NCBI GenBank assembly: GCA_027482245.1
Contig: JAIXWG010000038.1
Span: forward strand, 124,001-188,000
Direction of reading: 5' to 3'
From: Acetobacteraceae bacterium
Lineage (GTDB): Bacteria; Pseudomonadota; Alphaproteobacteria; Acetobacterales; Acetobacteraceae
Length of the DNA: 64,000 nucleotides
Shown in pieces: positions 45,563-53,216 of this stretch. How positions within the stretch are numbered: position 1 is the first letter of the stretch; each line of letters begins with the position of its first letter. The position numbers and the translations under genes are program-made. The notes under the pieces were generated by a model. The model was given only the letters and a program-made list of their open reading frames with translations. It was not told the DNA's origin and made no database searches.

Positions 45563-46342
45563 ATGGCCGAAGGCCCCCCCGGCGACGGGTTCCGTGCCCG
45601 GTTGCTACGCGGCGAGATCCTCGTCGGCAGCTTCCTGAAGACGCCGACGCTGCACGCGGCGGAGATCCTGGGCGGGATCGGCTTCGACTTCCTGGTGGTC
45701 GATGAGGAGCATTCGCCCTTCGACCGGCAATCCACTGACGCCGCGCTGTTCGCGGCGCGGGCCACCGGCGCCGCTGGCCTGGTGCGGGTGCAGAGTCCGG
45801 CGGCGCACCACCTGCTCTCCGTGCTGGATTGCGGCGCGGCCGGCGTGCTGGTCCCGCATGTCGCGACCGCGGCCCTGGCCGCGCAGGTCGCCGCCGCCTG
45901 CCGCTATCGTGGCGGCAAGCGCGGCTATTCCGGATCCGTCCGCGCCGCCGGCTATGGCGGCGGCAAGATGTGGGACTACATCGCGGCGGCGGATGCCGCC
46001 ACGACGGTGGTCGCGCAGATCGAGGATCCGGAAGCGCTGGACGAGATCGACGCCATCGCCGCCACCGACGGCATCGATGCGCTGTTCATCGGCCGCGGCG
46101 ACCTGACGGCCGCCATGGGCGCGCCGACCAACGACGCACCGGTGATCCGCGACGCGGTGGACCGCATCGCCGCCGCGGCAAAGCGCGCGGGCAAGCCCGT
46201 GATGGTCTTCGTGGGCGGGATGAAGGAGGCGGAGTGGCTGCGCTCCATCGGCGCCACCGCCTTCGTCCACTCATCCGACCAGGGAATGATGAAGCAGGCC
46301 GCCAGCAAGGCGCTGGCCGATATCCGCGGCCTCGGCGCCTGA
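45563..46342 (+). CDS. HpcH/HpaI aldolase/citrate lyase family protein
   Basis: 259-residue TIM-barrel class II pyruvate aldolase. GIGFDFLVVDEEHSPFD, VRVQSPAAHHLLSVLDCGAAG (split VRVQSPAAHHLLSV / LDCGAAG), the RxxxxG loop GGKRGYSGSVRAAGYG, and FIGRGDLTAAMG correspond to the substrate and Mg/Mn sites; the usual FIGPxDLS is FIGRGDLT here. It would cleave or form 4-hydroxy-2-oxo acids. The ATG at 45563 has GGGAG seven bases upstream; a GTG at 45557 would add two residues. It precedes the DUF6282 gene by 28 bases. Confidence 0.9.
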   Translation: MAEGPPGDGFRARLLRGEILVGSFLKTPTLHAAEILGGIGFDFLVVDEEHSPFDRQSTDAALFAARATGAAGLVRVQSPAAHHLLSVLDCGAAGVLVPHVATAALAAQVAAACRYRGGKRGYSGSVRAAGYGGGKMWDYIAAADAATTVVAQIEDPEALDEIDAIAATDGIDALFIGRGDLTAAMGAPTNDAPVIRDAVDRIAAAAKRAGKPVMVFVGGMKEAEWLRSIGATAFVHSSDQGMMKQAASKALADIRGLGA

Positions 46343-46370
46343 CGCCGTCCGCCCCACTGACGAGGACGCC

Positions 46371-47300
46371 ATGAGCATGCCAACCATGACTGCCACCCAT
46401 GATGCCGAGGTCGCGGAACTCCTTGTCGGGGCCGTCGATCTCCACTGCCACAGCGGGCCCGCCGCGATGCCCCGCACCCTCGACCATCACGAGGCCCTGC
46501 TGGAATGCGCGGAGGCGAAGTTCCGCGGGCTGCTCTACAAGGACCACTTCTACCTCGGCGTCGCCCATGCCGTGATGCTGGAGAAGCTGTTCCCCGATCT
46601 CGGCGTGAAGCTGTTCTCCGGCATCGCGCTGAACAACGCCTCCGGCGGCATCAACCCGCATGCGGTGGACCATGCGGTGCAGATCGGCGCGAAGATCGTC
46701 TGGATGCCGACGCTGTCCGCCGCCAATCACATCGAACAGGCGATGGGGCAGGGGAAGAGCTTCCCGAAGACCGCCAAGAAGATGCTGGACGCCATCCCGC
46801 TGCGCGCGACGGATGCGAATGGCGAGGTCAGCGACGCGACCAAGCAGGTGCTGGACATCATCGCGGCCGGTGACGTGATCCTGGCGGGCGGGCATCTCGA
46901 TGCCGCCGAGATGATCAAGGTGTTCGAGGAAGCGTGGCGCCGTGGCGTGAAGCGCATGCTGGTGAACCACCCCACCTACCTGATCGGCTGCACCGACGAC
47001 GACATCCGCGAACTGGTCTCGATCGGCGCGCATATCGAGCACTCCATCTGCATGTGGGTGGAGGGCAAGTCGAAGAAGTTCACGCCGGAGGAACTGGTCC
47101 ACCTGATCGAGGTGGCGGGCGTGGACCGCACCATCCTCTCCTCCGACCTCGGCCTGCTCGGCTCCCCGCGCCCGGTGGAGGGCTTCCGGCAGGTCGTCCG
47201 CCTGCTGCTGGACCAGCAGGTGCCGAAGGCGGATATCCGGGCCATGGTCTCCACCAATGCCGCTCGCCTGGTGGGGTTGGAGGAGACCGTGCCGGCCTAG
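46371..47300 (+). CDS. DUF6282 family protein (amidohydrolase-related)
   Basis: 309-residue protein of a metal-dependent-hydrolase-like family without assigned function. The N-terminal VDLHCHSGPAAMPR carries the HxH metal ligands; further candidates are KDHFYLGVAHAV, VILAGGHLDAAEM, RMLVNHPTYLIG and SSDLGLLGSP with a late Asp. The TIM-barrel amidohydrolase fold is thus likely. It is in operon with the aldolase and under the same operator, so it probably acts on the same small acid pathway. Start MSMPTMTATHDAEVAELL may begin at the second ATG (46377). Confidence 0.82.
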   Translation: MSMPTMTATHDAEVAELLVGAVDLHCHSGPAAMPRTLDHHEALLECAEAKFRGLLYKDHFYLGVAHAVMLEKLFPDLGVKLFSGIALNNASGGINPHAVDHAVQIGAKIVWMPTLSAANHIEQAMGQGKSFPKTAKKMLDAIPLRATDANGEVSDATKQVLDIIAAGDVILAGGHLDAAEMIKVFEEAWRRGVKRMLVNHPTYLIGCTDDDIRELVSIGAHIEHSICMWVEGKSKKFTPEELVHLIEVAGVDRTILSSDLGLLGSPRPVEGFRQVVRLLLDQQVPKADIRAMVSTNAARLVGLEETVPA

Positions 47301-47309
47301 CGGACGCGG

Positions 47310-48239
47310 TCAGTCCCGTGGCGGCGCCTCGTGCAGGCGCTGCATGGCCGCGGCGAAGCGCCGGCGGTCGGAAGCGGGATCGGTGGACACCATGTTGGCG
47401 TTCGGGCTGGTCAGGCGCTGGAGGAGGAACTCGGCCTCCAGCAGCGGCGCGGCGTGGCGGGCAGCGTCCTCGACGCGCGCCGCCGCTTCATCCACCGCGG
47501 CACGTCCCGCCCCGTCATCCCGCGCCGAGAGGCTGAGCAGCGCGGCATGCAGCGCCGCCAGATCGGGCGGCGTCGCAGCGGCCGCGGGTCCGGTGTGGTG
47601 GCGGAGGTCCGGGCGCAGGATGGCGCCCATCGCGGCTTCCTCTGGCAGCACGGCGTCCCCCAGCGCGGCGATGCGCGCGACACTGTCCCGCCAATCCGCG
47701 AGCAGCGCGCCATAGGCGACGATCACGCGCGGCATGTCGCGAGTCTCGCGCTCGGCCTCGATCATGTGGCGGGCCCAGAGCAGCCCGGCATAGGCGGCGG
47801 ACATCCGGTCGCGCCGGCCGAGGGAGGCCGCGACCTCCGCCGGGTGCCGCAGGGCGATCACCGCGCTGGCCCGGGCGCCGGTGTCGGCCAGCGCGGCGCG
47901 CAGCAGGGGCACGAAGCGGCAGGTGCGCGGGTCCTTGACCACGAAGAAGGGCGCATCGCCGAAGCTGCGGCGCAGCGCGGCGGCCATGCGTGGCACCGCA
48001 TCGGCGGGCAGGGCCGAGGCATCCAGCGGGCGCGTGTCGAACCAGGCGCTGTCCGCCGCGCGCAGCAGCGCGTCATGCGCCGTCACCAGCCCGGCGGGCT
48101 CGTGGTACCCTTCCGGATTGTCGGCGCTGGGCCGGAGCGGGTCGGCGGGCAGCGTGGCGCCCAGCGCGCCGATGACGCGCGTCAGGACCGAGGTCCCGCT
48201 GCGGTGCATGCCGAGGACCATCAGCGCGTGGCGTGGCAT
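47310..48239 (-). CDS. Sulfotransferase family protein
   Basis: 309-residue PAPS-dependent sulfotransferase-like protein. LMVLGMHRSGTSVLTRV near residues 7-23 is the 5'-phosphosulfate loop, and VVKDPRTCRFVPLLRAAL with a following ALRHPAEVAASL provides the 3'-phosphate-binding region (RxxxxxxxxS-like). The acceptor is unknown; bacterial members often modify lipids, glycans or exopolysaccharides. It has no operon partner on its strand except perhaps the DUF2141 gene 17 bases upstream. Confidence 0.85.
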   Translation of the reverse strand: MPRHALMVLGMHRSGTSVLTRVIGALGATLPADPLRPSADNPEGYHEPAGLVTAHDALLRAADSAWFDTRPLDASALPADAVPRMAAALRRSFGDAPFFVVKDPRTCRFVPLLRAALADTGARASAVIALRHPAEVAASLGRRDRMSAAYAGLLWARHMIEAERETRDMPRVIVAYGALLADWRDSVARIAALGDAVLPEEAAMGAILRPDLRHHTGPAAAATPPDLAALHAALLSLSARDDGAGRAAVDEAAARVEDAARHAAPLLEAEFLLQRLTSPNANMVSTDPASDRRRFAAAMQRLHEAPPRD

Positions 48240-48256
48240 CCGGGGCTGCTCCGACC

Positions 48257-48682
48257 CTAGCGGCCCAGCCGGATCTCGATTCCCCGCGCGGGGCCTTCCG
48301 GCACCTGCAGCGCGGATTCATCGAAGCGCGGCGCGCGCATGCCGGGGCGGATGTTGTTGGAGACGCCCCAATCCTCCGTCGGGATGCCGAACATGTTGGT
48401 GTCGATGCGGCCATTGCCGTTGGCATCATGGCTGACACCGACGGCATAGGTGCCGGGCGCGATGCCCGCGAAGCGGCAGGTGACGGCGGCGCCGCTGGCC
48501 GGCAGGGCCAGCCGGGCCACGGCCGCCGCGGGGTCGCCGGGGAAGCCCTGCTCGGCGTTGAACAGCAGGCAGCCGATGCTGCCGGTCGCCGCGCGGATGT
48601 TGGTGACGCTCACCACCAGCTCCGCGGCGGTGGCGGGGGTGGCGGCGGCCAGCAGGCAGGCCATCATCAGCAGGCGACGCAT
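48257..48682 (-). CDS. DUF2141 domain-containing exported protein
   Basis: 141 residues with a clear signal peptide (MRRLLMMACLLAAATPATAA). The mature part matches the DUF2141 pattern: LVVSVTNIRAATGSIGCLLF, FAGIAPGTYAVGVSHDANGNGRIDTN, and a late GVSNNIRPGMRAPRFDES. The DANGNGRID loop resembles a calcium-binding dockerin-like segment. Exported, probably periplasmic; function unknown. Starts 95 bases from the divergent GNAT gene. Confidence 0.87.
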   Translation of the reverse strand: MRRLLMMACLLAAATPATAAELVVSVTNIRAATGSIGCLLFNAEQGFPGDPAAAVARLALPASGAAVTCRFAGIAPGTYAVGVSHDANGNGRIDTNMFGIPTEDWGVSNNIRPGMRAPRFDESALQVPEGPARGIEIRLGR

Positions 48683-48776
48683 GGGCGGAGGCCTTTAAAT
48701 TGACAGTGTCTAGTTCGTGGCATGGCGACGCGGATGCCGTCAACGCCGCGGCGGCCTGCCGCCGGAGCAAGCCCGC

Positions 48777-49226
48777 GTGACGTCCCGCTACGGGCTGGAA
48801 ATCCGCGCCGCGACGCCGGCCGATGCGCCGGGGCTGGCGGAACTGCTGGCGGAGGCCGGGCCGGTGGTCGCGGGCCGCGTGCTGGCCGCGCGGCTGGAGG
48901 TGCTGCGCCAGGGCAGCGGCACGGTGCTGATCGCCCAGGAATGGGGGCCGCCGAGCGGCGTCATCGCCCTGCATTGGTACGCGTCGCTGCTGGAGGACCG
49001 GCCGGTGGCGCAGGTGACGCTGCTGCTGGTGGGGCAGGACAGCCGGCGCCGGGGGATCGGCCGGCTGCTGGTGAAGGCCGCGTCCCAGGCCGCGCGCAGC
49101 GCCGGATGCGGCGCGCTGGAGATGGCGCTGGGCGAGGCCGGGGAGGCAATGCGCGGCTTCTGCGCGGCGACGGGCTTCGCGGAGGCCGGGGCGCGCTTCA
49201 CCCGCAGCCTGCGCCGCCAGGGCTAG
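48777..49226 (+). CDS. GNAT family N-acetyltransferase
   Basis: 149 residues from a GTG at 48777, supported by GGAG nine bases upstream; the longer in-frame ATG at 48717 lacks a ribosome site. The acetyl-CoA pyrophosphate loop is RRRGIGRLLVKAA (R/Q-x-x-G-x-G/A). IRAATPADAPGLAELLAEAG opens the domain and FCAATGFAEAGARF closes it. The acceptor amine is unknown. Its 3' end overlaps the convergent lysR by 29 bases. Confidence 0.88.
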   Translation: MTSRYGLEIRAATPADAPGLAELLAEAGPVVAGRVLAARLEVLRQGSGTVLIAQEWGPPSGVIALHWYASLLEDRPVAQVTLLLVGQDSRRRGIGRLLVKAASQAARSAGCGALEMALGEAGEAMRGFCAATGFAEAGARFTRSLRRQG

Positions 49227-50373
49227 CCGCCCCGAAGGCGGCGCGAAGCGCGTCCAGCACCGCCCGCTGGCCGGGGGTCGGCAGCCAGTCCCGCCGCGTC
49301 GTCAGGCCGATGACGCGGGCCGGGCCGAGGGGCGTCGCCGGCAGCGCCACGAGGCCCGTGGCGGCGGCGACCTGGCGGCGGGACAGCAGCGCCAGCGCCT
49401 GGGTCCGGCGCAGCAGGGCGATGGTGGCGTGCGGGGAATTGGTCTCCAGCGCCAGGCGGGGGCGGTGGGGCAGGGCGGCCAGGATCGCCTCCGCCGTCGC
49501 CCGCCGCGGCAGGCCAGGTTCCGGGAGTACCCAGTCCTGCGCCGCCAGCGCCACCGGGGTGATGGCCGCGCCCGCCAGCGGGTGCGTGGCGGCGGCGGCG
49601 ATGACGAAGGGGTCGGCGGCCAGCACTTCCTGCACCACATCCTCCGGCACCGTCCCGCGCAGCGCGCCAAGGATGGCATCGAGCGCGCCGTGGCGGAGCT
49701 CGTCCAGCAGCGCGGCATGGGTGCCGTCCCGCAGCGTCACGCGCAGGCCGGCGCCAAGCGTCGCGATGGCGCCAGCGAGTTCGTCCTGCGGCAGCATCGG
49801 CAGGGTGCCGAGGCGGAACCACTCCACGCGGCCGCTCGCCGCGAGTTCCGCCAGGCCCTGGTCCAGCTCCTCCGCGGCGAGGGCGAAGCGGCGGCCGAGT
49901 TCCATCCCCCCGGGCAGCGGCACCATGCCGCCGGCGGCGCGGCGGTAGAGCGGCACGCCGAGCGCACCCTCCAGCCCCCGCGCGGTGCGGGCCAGCGTGG
50001 GCAGGGATACGCCGCGCAGCCGGGCGGCGGCGGAGAAGCTGCCGGCGCGCACGATGGCGCGATGGGTCTCGATCGCCGTGTCGGTCAGCAGCCCGATCCG
50101 CGCCGTGCTGCGGCAGGCCGAAAGCCCGGCCTGCAGCTGTCCCATCAGGCGCTGGCAGCGCGCCAGGAAGCGGGCGCCGGCCTCGGAGGCGAAGCTGCCG
50201 CGCGGGCCGCGCAGCAGCAGGGGCTGCCCGACCGCGCCTTCCAGCCGCGCGATGGCCTGGCTGAGCGCGGGCTGCGAGAGGCCGAGGCGTCGGGCGGCGG
50301 CGCCGAGGCTGCCGCCCTCCGCCGCGGCCAGCAGGATCTCGATGTCGCGGAGCCGGGGCGGGGTGGGAGGCAT
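49198..50373 (-). CDS. LysR-type regulator with two tandem HTH domains
   Basis: 391 residues, about 90 longer than a normal LysR. HTH1 covers 8-67 (DIEILLAAAEGGSLGAAARR, split DIEILLAAAEGG / SLGAAARR, then LSQPALSQAIARLE). HTH2 covers 97-156 (ETHRAIVRAGSFSAAARLRG, then SLPTLARTARGLEGALGVPL). The effector domain runs from about 184 to the end. It may bind two half-sites per subunit or have evolved by domain duplication. It is divergent from the amidohydrolase operon at 50457 and probably regulates it. Confidence 0.88.
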   Translation of the reverse strand: MPPTPPRLRDIEILLAAAEGGSLGAAARRLGLSQPALSQAIARLEGAVGQPLLLRGPRGSFASEAGARFLARCQRLMGQLQAGLSACRSTARIGLLTDTAIETHRAIVRAGSFSAAARLRGVSLPTLARTARGLEGALGVPLYRRAAGGMVPLPGGMELGRRFALAAEELDQGLAELAASGRVEWFRLGTLPMLPQDELAGAIATLGAGLRVTLRDGTHAALLDELRHGALDAILGALRGTVPEDVVQEVLAADPFVIAAAATHPLAGAAITPVALAAQDWVLPEPGLPRRATAEAILAALPHRPRLALETNSPHATIALLRRTQALALLSRRQVAAATGLVALPATPLGPARVIGLTTRRDWLPTPGQRAVLDALRAAFGAASPGGAGCG

Positions 50374-50388
50374 AGCCCGGAGCTTATG
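50371..50388. promoter_or_regulatory. Inverted repeat at the lysR start codon
   Basis: CATAGCCCGGAGCTTATG: CATA and TATG outer arms with a T-N12-A spacing, one base longer than the usual LysR box. It overlaps the lysR start codon and lies about 70 bases before the amidohydrolase ATG. The unusual spacing may suit the two-HTH regulator. Confidence 0.35.
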
Positions 50389-50456
50389 ACCTGGGCCGGC
50401 GATCTTGCGTAGCGAGGGCGCGGCGCGGGCGGCAGGCTGGGGGAAAGGGGAAACGC

Positions 50457-51314
50457 ATGCCAGGCATCATCATCGATACCCATACGCACGTCATCTCGAC
50501 CGACCGGGTCCGCTACCCGACGGCGCCGCTCGGTGGCAAGCAGTCCGACTGGTCGGCGGAACGGCCGGTGGAGGTGGCGGGGTTGCTTGCCGCCATGGAT
50601 GCGGCGGGGGTCAGCAAGGCCGTCGTCGTGCAGGCCTCCACCGCCTATGGCCATGACAATTCCTGCGCCGCGGATGCCATCGCCCCGCATCGGGACCGGC
50701 TGGCGGGCGTCTGCTCCGTCGATATCCTGGCGCCGGATGCGGTGGAGCGCATCCACCACTGGCACGGGCGGGGTTTCTCGGGGCTGCGCCTGTTCACGAC
50801 GGGCACCACCATGCCGGGCCAGGCGGGGTGGATTGACGACCCGCGCGGCCATGCCGGCTGGGCGGCGGCGGAGGCGCTGGGCCTGCCCATCGCCATGCAG
50901 ATGACGGCCAAGGGCATCCCCGCGCTGCGCGCCATGATGGACCGCTTCCCCGGCGTGACGGTGCTGCTGGACCATCTGGCGCGGCCGGAGCTGGCCGATG
51001 GCCCGCCCTATGCGAAGGCCACGGCGCTGTTCGACCTGGCCGCCTATCCGCAGGTCGTGCTGAAGCTGACGACGCGGGCGCTGGACCTGGCGGGAGAGGG
51101 GGCTTCGACCCCGGCCGCGCTGCTGGCGGAGCTGCTGGCGCGCTTCGGGGCAGGGCGGATCATGTGGGGGTCGAACTTCCCGGCCCATGCGGGCGGGCTG
51201 CCGCATCTGCTGGACCGCAGCCTGGCGGCGCTGGAGAGCCTTTCCGACGATGACCGCGACCAGATCCTGGGCGGCACCGCGCAGCGGGTCTATCCAGCGC
51301 TGACGGGGGCGTGA
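50457..51314 (+). CDS. Amidohydrolase family protein (COG3618-type TIM barrel)
   Basis: 285 residues. IIIDTHTHVISTD (H9, H11) supplies the first metal ligands, VVVQASTAYGHDN and VTVLLDHLARPEL follow, and MWGSNFPAHAG stands where many relatives have WGSDFP; the Asn version is common in this branch. Expected to be a cytoplasmic lactonase or amidase. It heads a five-gene plus-strand operon (50457-56060). Confidence 0.9.
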   Translation: MPGIIIDTHTHVISTDRVRYPTAPLGGKQSDWSAERPVEVAGLLAAMDAAGVSKAVVVQASTAYGHDNSCAADAIAPHRDRLAGVCSVDILAPDAVERIHHWHGRGFSGLRLFTTGTTMPGQAGWIDDPRGHAGWAAAEALGLPIAMQMTAKGIPALRAMMDRFPGVTVLLDHLARPELADGPPYAKATALFDLAAYPQVVLKLTTRALDLAGEGASTPAALLAELLARFGAGRIMWGSNFPAHAGGLPHLLDRSLAALESLSDDDRDQILGGTAQRVYPALTGA

Positions 51315-51315
51315 G

Positions 51316-52179
51316 ATGGACGCGCTGCGCCTCGCCATCGCCGACAGCAAGCTGACCACGGGGCTGAAGGCCGCCGGCGTGCTGCCGGATGGCACGCCTT
51401 TGGCTTTCGAAGCCGTGAAGCCCATCCATCGCGCCTTCGCCCCCATGGCGCGGGAGGGTCGCTACGACGCCAGCGAGATGGCGATCGTCACCGCCCTGCA
51501 GGCGCTGGCCTACGACAAGCCCATCATCCTGCTGCCGGTGACGCTGGCCGCGCGCTTCCAGCATCGCTGCATCATCCGGCTCGCCAGCCGGCCGGGGCTG
51601 ACGCCGGTGGGGCTCGCCGGCAAGCGCGTCGGCGTGCGCGCCTATACCCAGACCACGGGGATGTGGGTGCGCGCGATCCTGGCCGAGGAATCCGGGCTGC
51701 CGACACAGGCCATGCGCTGGGCGACGCAGGAAGGCGCGCATGTCGCGGAATACCAGGACCCGGATTTCGTGGAGCCGCTGCCGGAGGGCAGCCTGCCGGA
51801 CCTGTTGCGGAGCGGGGAGCTGGATGCTGCGATCCTCGGCAACGATCTGCCGGACGACCCGATCTTCGCGCCGGTGATCACGGAGCCCGAGGCGGCGGCG
51901 AAGGCCTGGTTCGCGCGCCACGGCATCGTGCCCGTCAACCACATCCTGGTGGTGCGGCGCGACGTGGCGGAGGGGCGCACGGCGGCGGTTGCCGCGCTGA
52001 TGGCTGCACTCCGCGCGGCGAAGCTGGAGGGCGCGCCCGATATGCTGCCGATGGGGGAGGCGGCGATGCGCGCCCCGATCGCGCGCATCCTGGAGACCTG
52101 CCTCGCGCAGGGCCTGCTGCCGCGGCCCCTGGCGGTGGAGGAGGTCTTCGCGCCGGCGCGCGCCCTCGGCCTGGCCTGA
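51316..52179 (+). CDS. 4,5-dihydroxyphthalate decarboxylase-like / NMT1-type binding-fold protein
   Basis: 287 residues with a periplasmic-binding-protein-like fold but no signal peptide: it opens MDALRLAIADSKLTTGLKAA and the core reads GLAGKRVGVRAYTQTTGMWV and LPDLLRSGELDAAILGNDLP. This resembles 4,5-dihydroxyphthalate decarboxylase (Pht5) and its relatives, which have the NMT1/SBP fold. Lack of an export signal argues for a cytoplasmic enzyme rather than a transport receptor. The gene starts two bases after the amidohydrolase stop. Confidence 0.75.
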   Translation: MDALRLAIADSKLTTGLKAAGVLPDGTPLAFEAVKPIHRAFAPMAREGRYDASEMAIVTALQALAYDKPIILLPVTLAARFQHRCIIRLASRPGLTPVGLAGKRVGVRAYTQTTGMWVRAILAEESGLPTQAMRWATQEGAHVAEYQDPDFVEPLPEGSLPDLLRSGELDAAILGNDLPDDPIFAPVITEPEAAAKAWFARHGIVPVNHILVVRRDVAEGRTAAVAALMAALRAAKLEGAPDMLPMGEAAMRAPIARILETCLAQGLLPRPLAVEEVFAPARALGLA

Positions 52180-52202
52180 CCAGAACAAGACCGGAGGAAA
52201 CC

Positions 52203-53168
52203 ATGAGCATGACACGACGCGGCCTGCTGGCCGCCGGCGCGGCCCTGCTGGCCTCACCGGCGCTGGCGCAGTCCCAGCCCAGCGGCCCGGTGACGCTGGT
52301 GGTGCCCGTCACGCCCAGCACGGCGCAGGACGTGCTGGCGCGGCTGCTGGCGCCGACGCTGTCCGAGATCCTGGGCCAGGCTGTGGTGGTGGAGAACCGC
52401 ACGGGGGCGAGCGGCATCATCGGCACCGGCGCGGTGGCGCGCGCGGTGCCGGATGGGCGGATGCTGCTGATGCAGGGCGCGAACTTCGTGATGAGCCCGC
52501 CGCTGATGCCGAACCTGCCCTTCGACCCGGTGCGGCAGTTCATCCCCATCATCCGCATCGCCGATGGCAATTCGGTGCTGGCCGTGCGGCCCGACCTGCC
52601 GGCGCGGGACGTGGCGGAATTCGTGGCGCTGGCGAAGGCGCGGCCGGGGGACCTCGACTACGGATCGCCCGGCAACGGCACGGCGCCGCACATGTCCATG
52701 GCGCTGTTCATGCTGGCGGCGGGGATCGAGCTGAACCACATCCCCTATCGCGGCACCGCGCCCGCGCTGCAGGACCTGCTTGGCCGGCGCCTGGCGGCGA
52801 TGGTGTTGCCCGTGGCGGTCGCCATGCCGCTGGCGCGCTCCGGCCAGCTGCGGATGCTGGCGGTCACCGCCGACCCGCGCTGGCCCGATCTGCCGGAGGT
52901 GCCGACGCTGGCGGAGGCCGGCTATCCGCAGGCCACCAACACCATCATCTACGGCGTCTATGGCCCGGCGGGCCTGCCGGCGGAGATGGTGGCGCGCATC
53001 AATACCGGGCTGAACGAATGGCTGGCGCGGCCGGCGACGCGACAGGCGATCCTGGCGCAGGGGCTGAGCCCGACCGGCGGGCCGCAGGACGCCTTCGCCG
53101 CCACCGTGCGGTCCGAATTGCAGCGCTGGGCCGATGTGGTGCGGGACGGACACATCAAGCCGGATTGA
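52203..53168 (+). CDS. Bug family (TctC) substrate-binding protein
   Basis: 321-residue periplasmic receptor, signal SMTRRGLLAAGAALLASPALAQ. It deviates from other Bugs at the first loop, VTLVVPVTPSTAQDVLAR, where PST replaces the usual PGG. ENRTGASGIIGTG, FDPVRQFIPII and IPYRGTAPALQDL are normal. GGAGGAAACC is the ribosome site. It follows the Pht5-like gene and probably delivers that pathway's substrate. Confidence 0.92.
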   Translation: MSMTRRGLLAAGAALLASPALAQSQPSGPVTLVVPVTPSTAQDVLARLLAPTLSEILGQAVVVENRTGASGIIGTGAVARAVPDGRMLLMQGANFVMSPPLMPNLPFDPVRQFIPIIRIADGNSVLAVRPDLPARDVAEFVALAKARPGDLDYGSPGNGTAPHMSMALFMLAAGIELNHIPYRGTAPALQDLLGRRLAAMVLPVAVAMPLARSGQLRMLAVTADPRWPDLPEVPTLAEAGYPQATNTIIYGVYGPAGLPAEMVARINTGLNEWLARPATRQAILAQGLSPTGGPQDAFAATVRSELQRWADVVRDGHIKPD

Positions 53169-53216
53169 CGGGCCCCGCGGCAGCGTCGAAGGTTTTTGCC
53201 GGACCGGAGGCCACGC

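Noticed and set aside
48700-48712. TTGACAGTGTCTA, a perfect -35-like hexamer and near-palindrome between DUF2141 and GNAT genes
   Set aside because: No -10 lies 16-18 bases downstream, and no TetR-type gene that would use such a palindrome is present in the window.
53180-53205. CGGCA...TGCCG potential hairpin with a T-run (ggtttttg) before the SBP family 5 gene
   Set aside because: The stem is only five base pairs with a long loop and the T-run is inside it, so it is not a credible intrinsic terminator.
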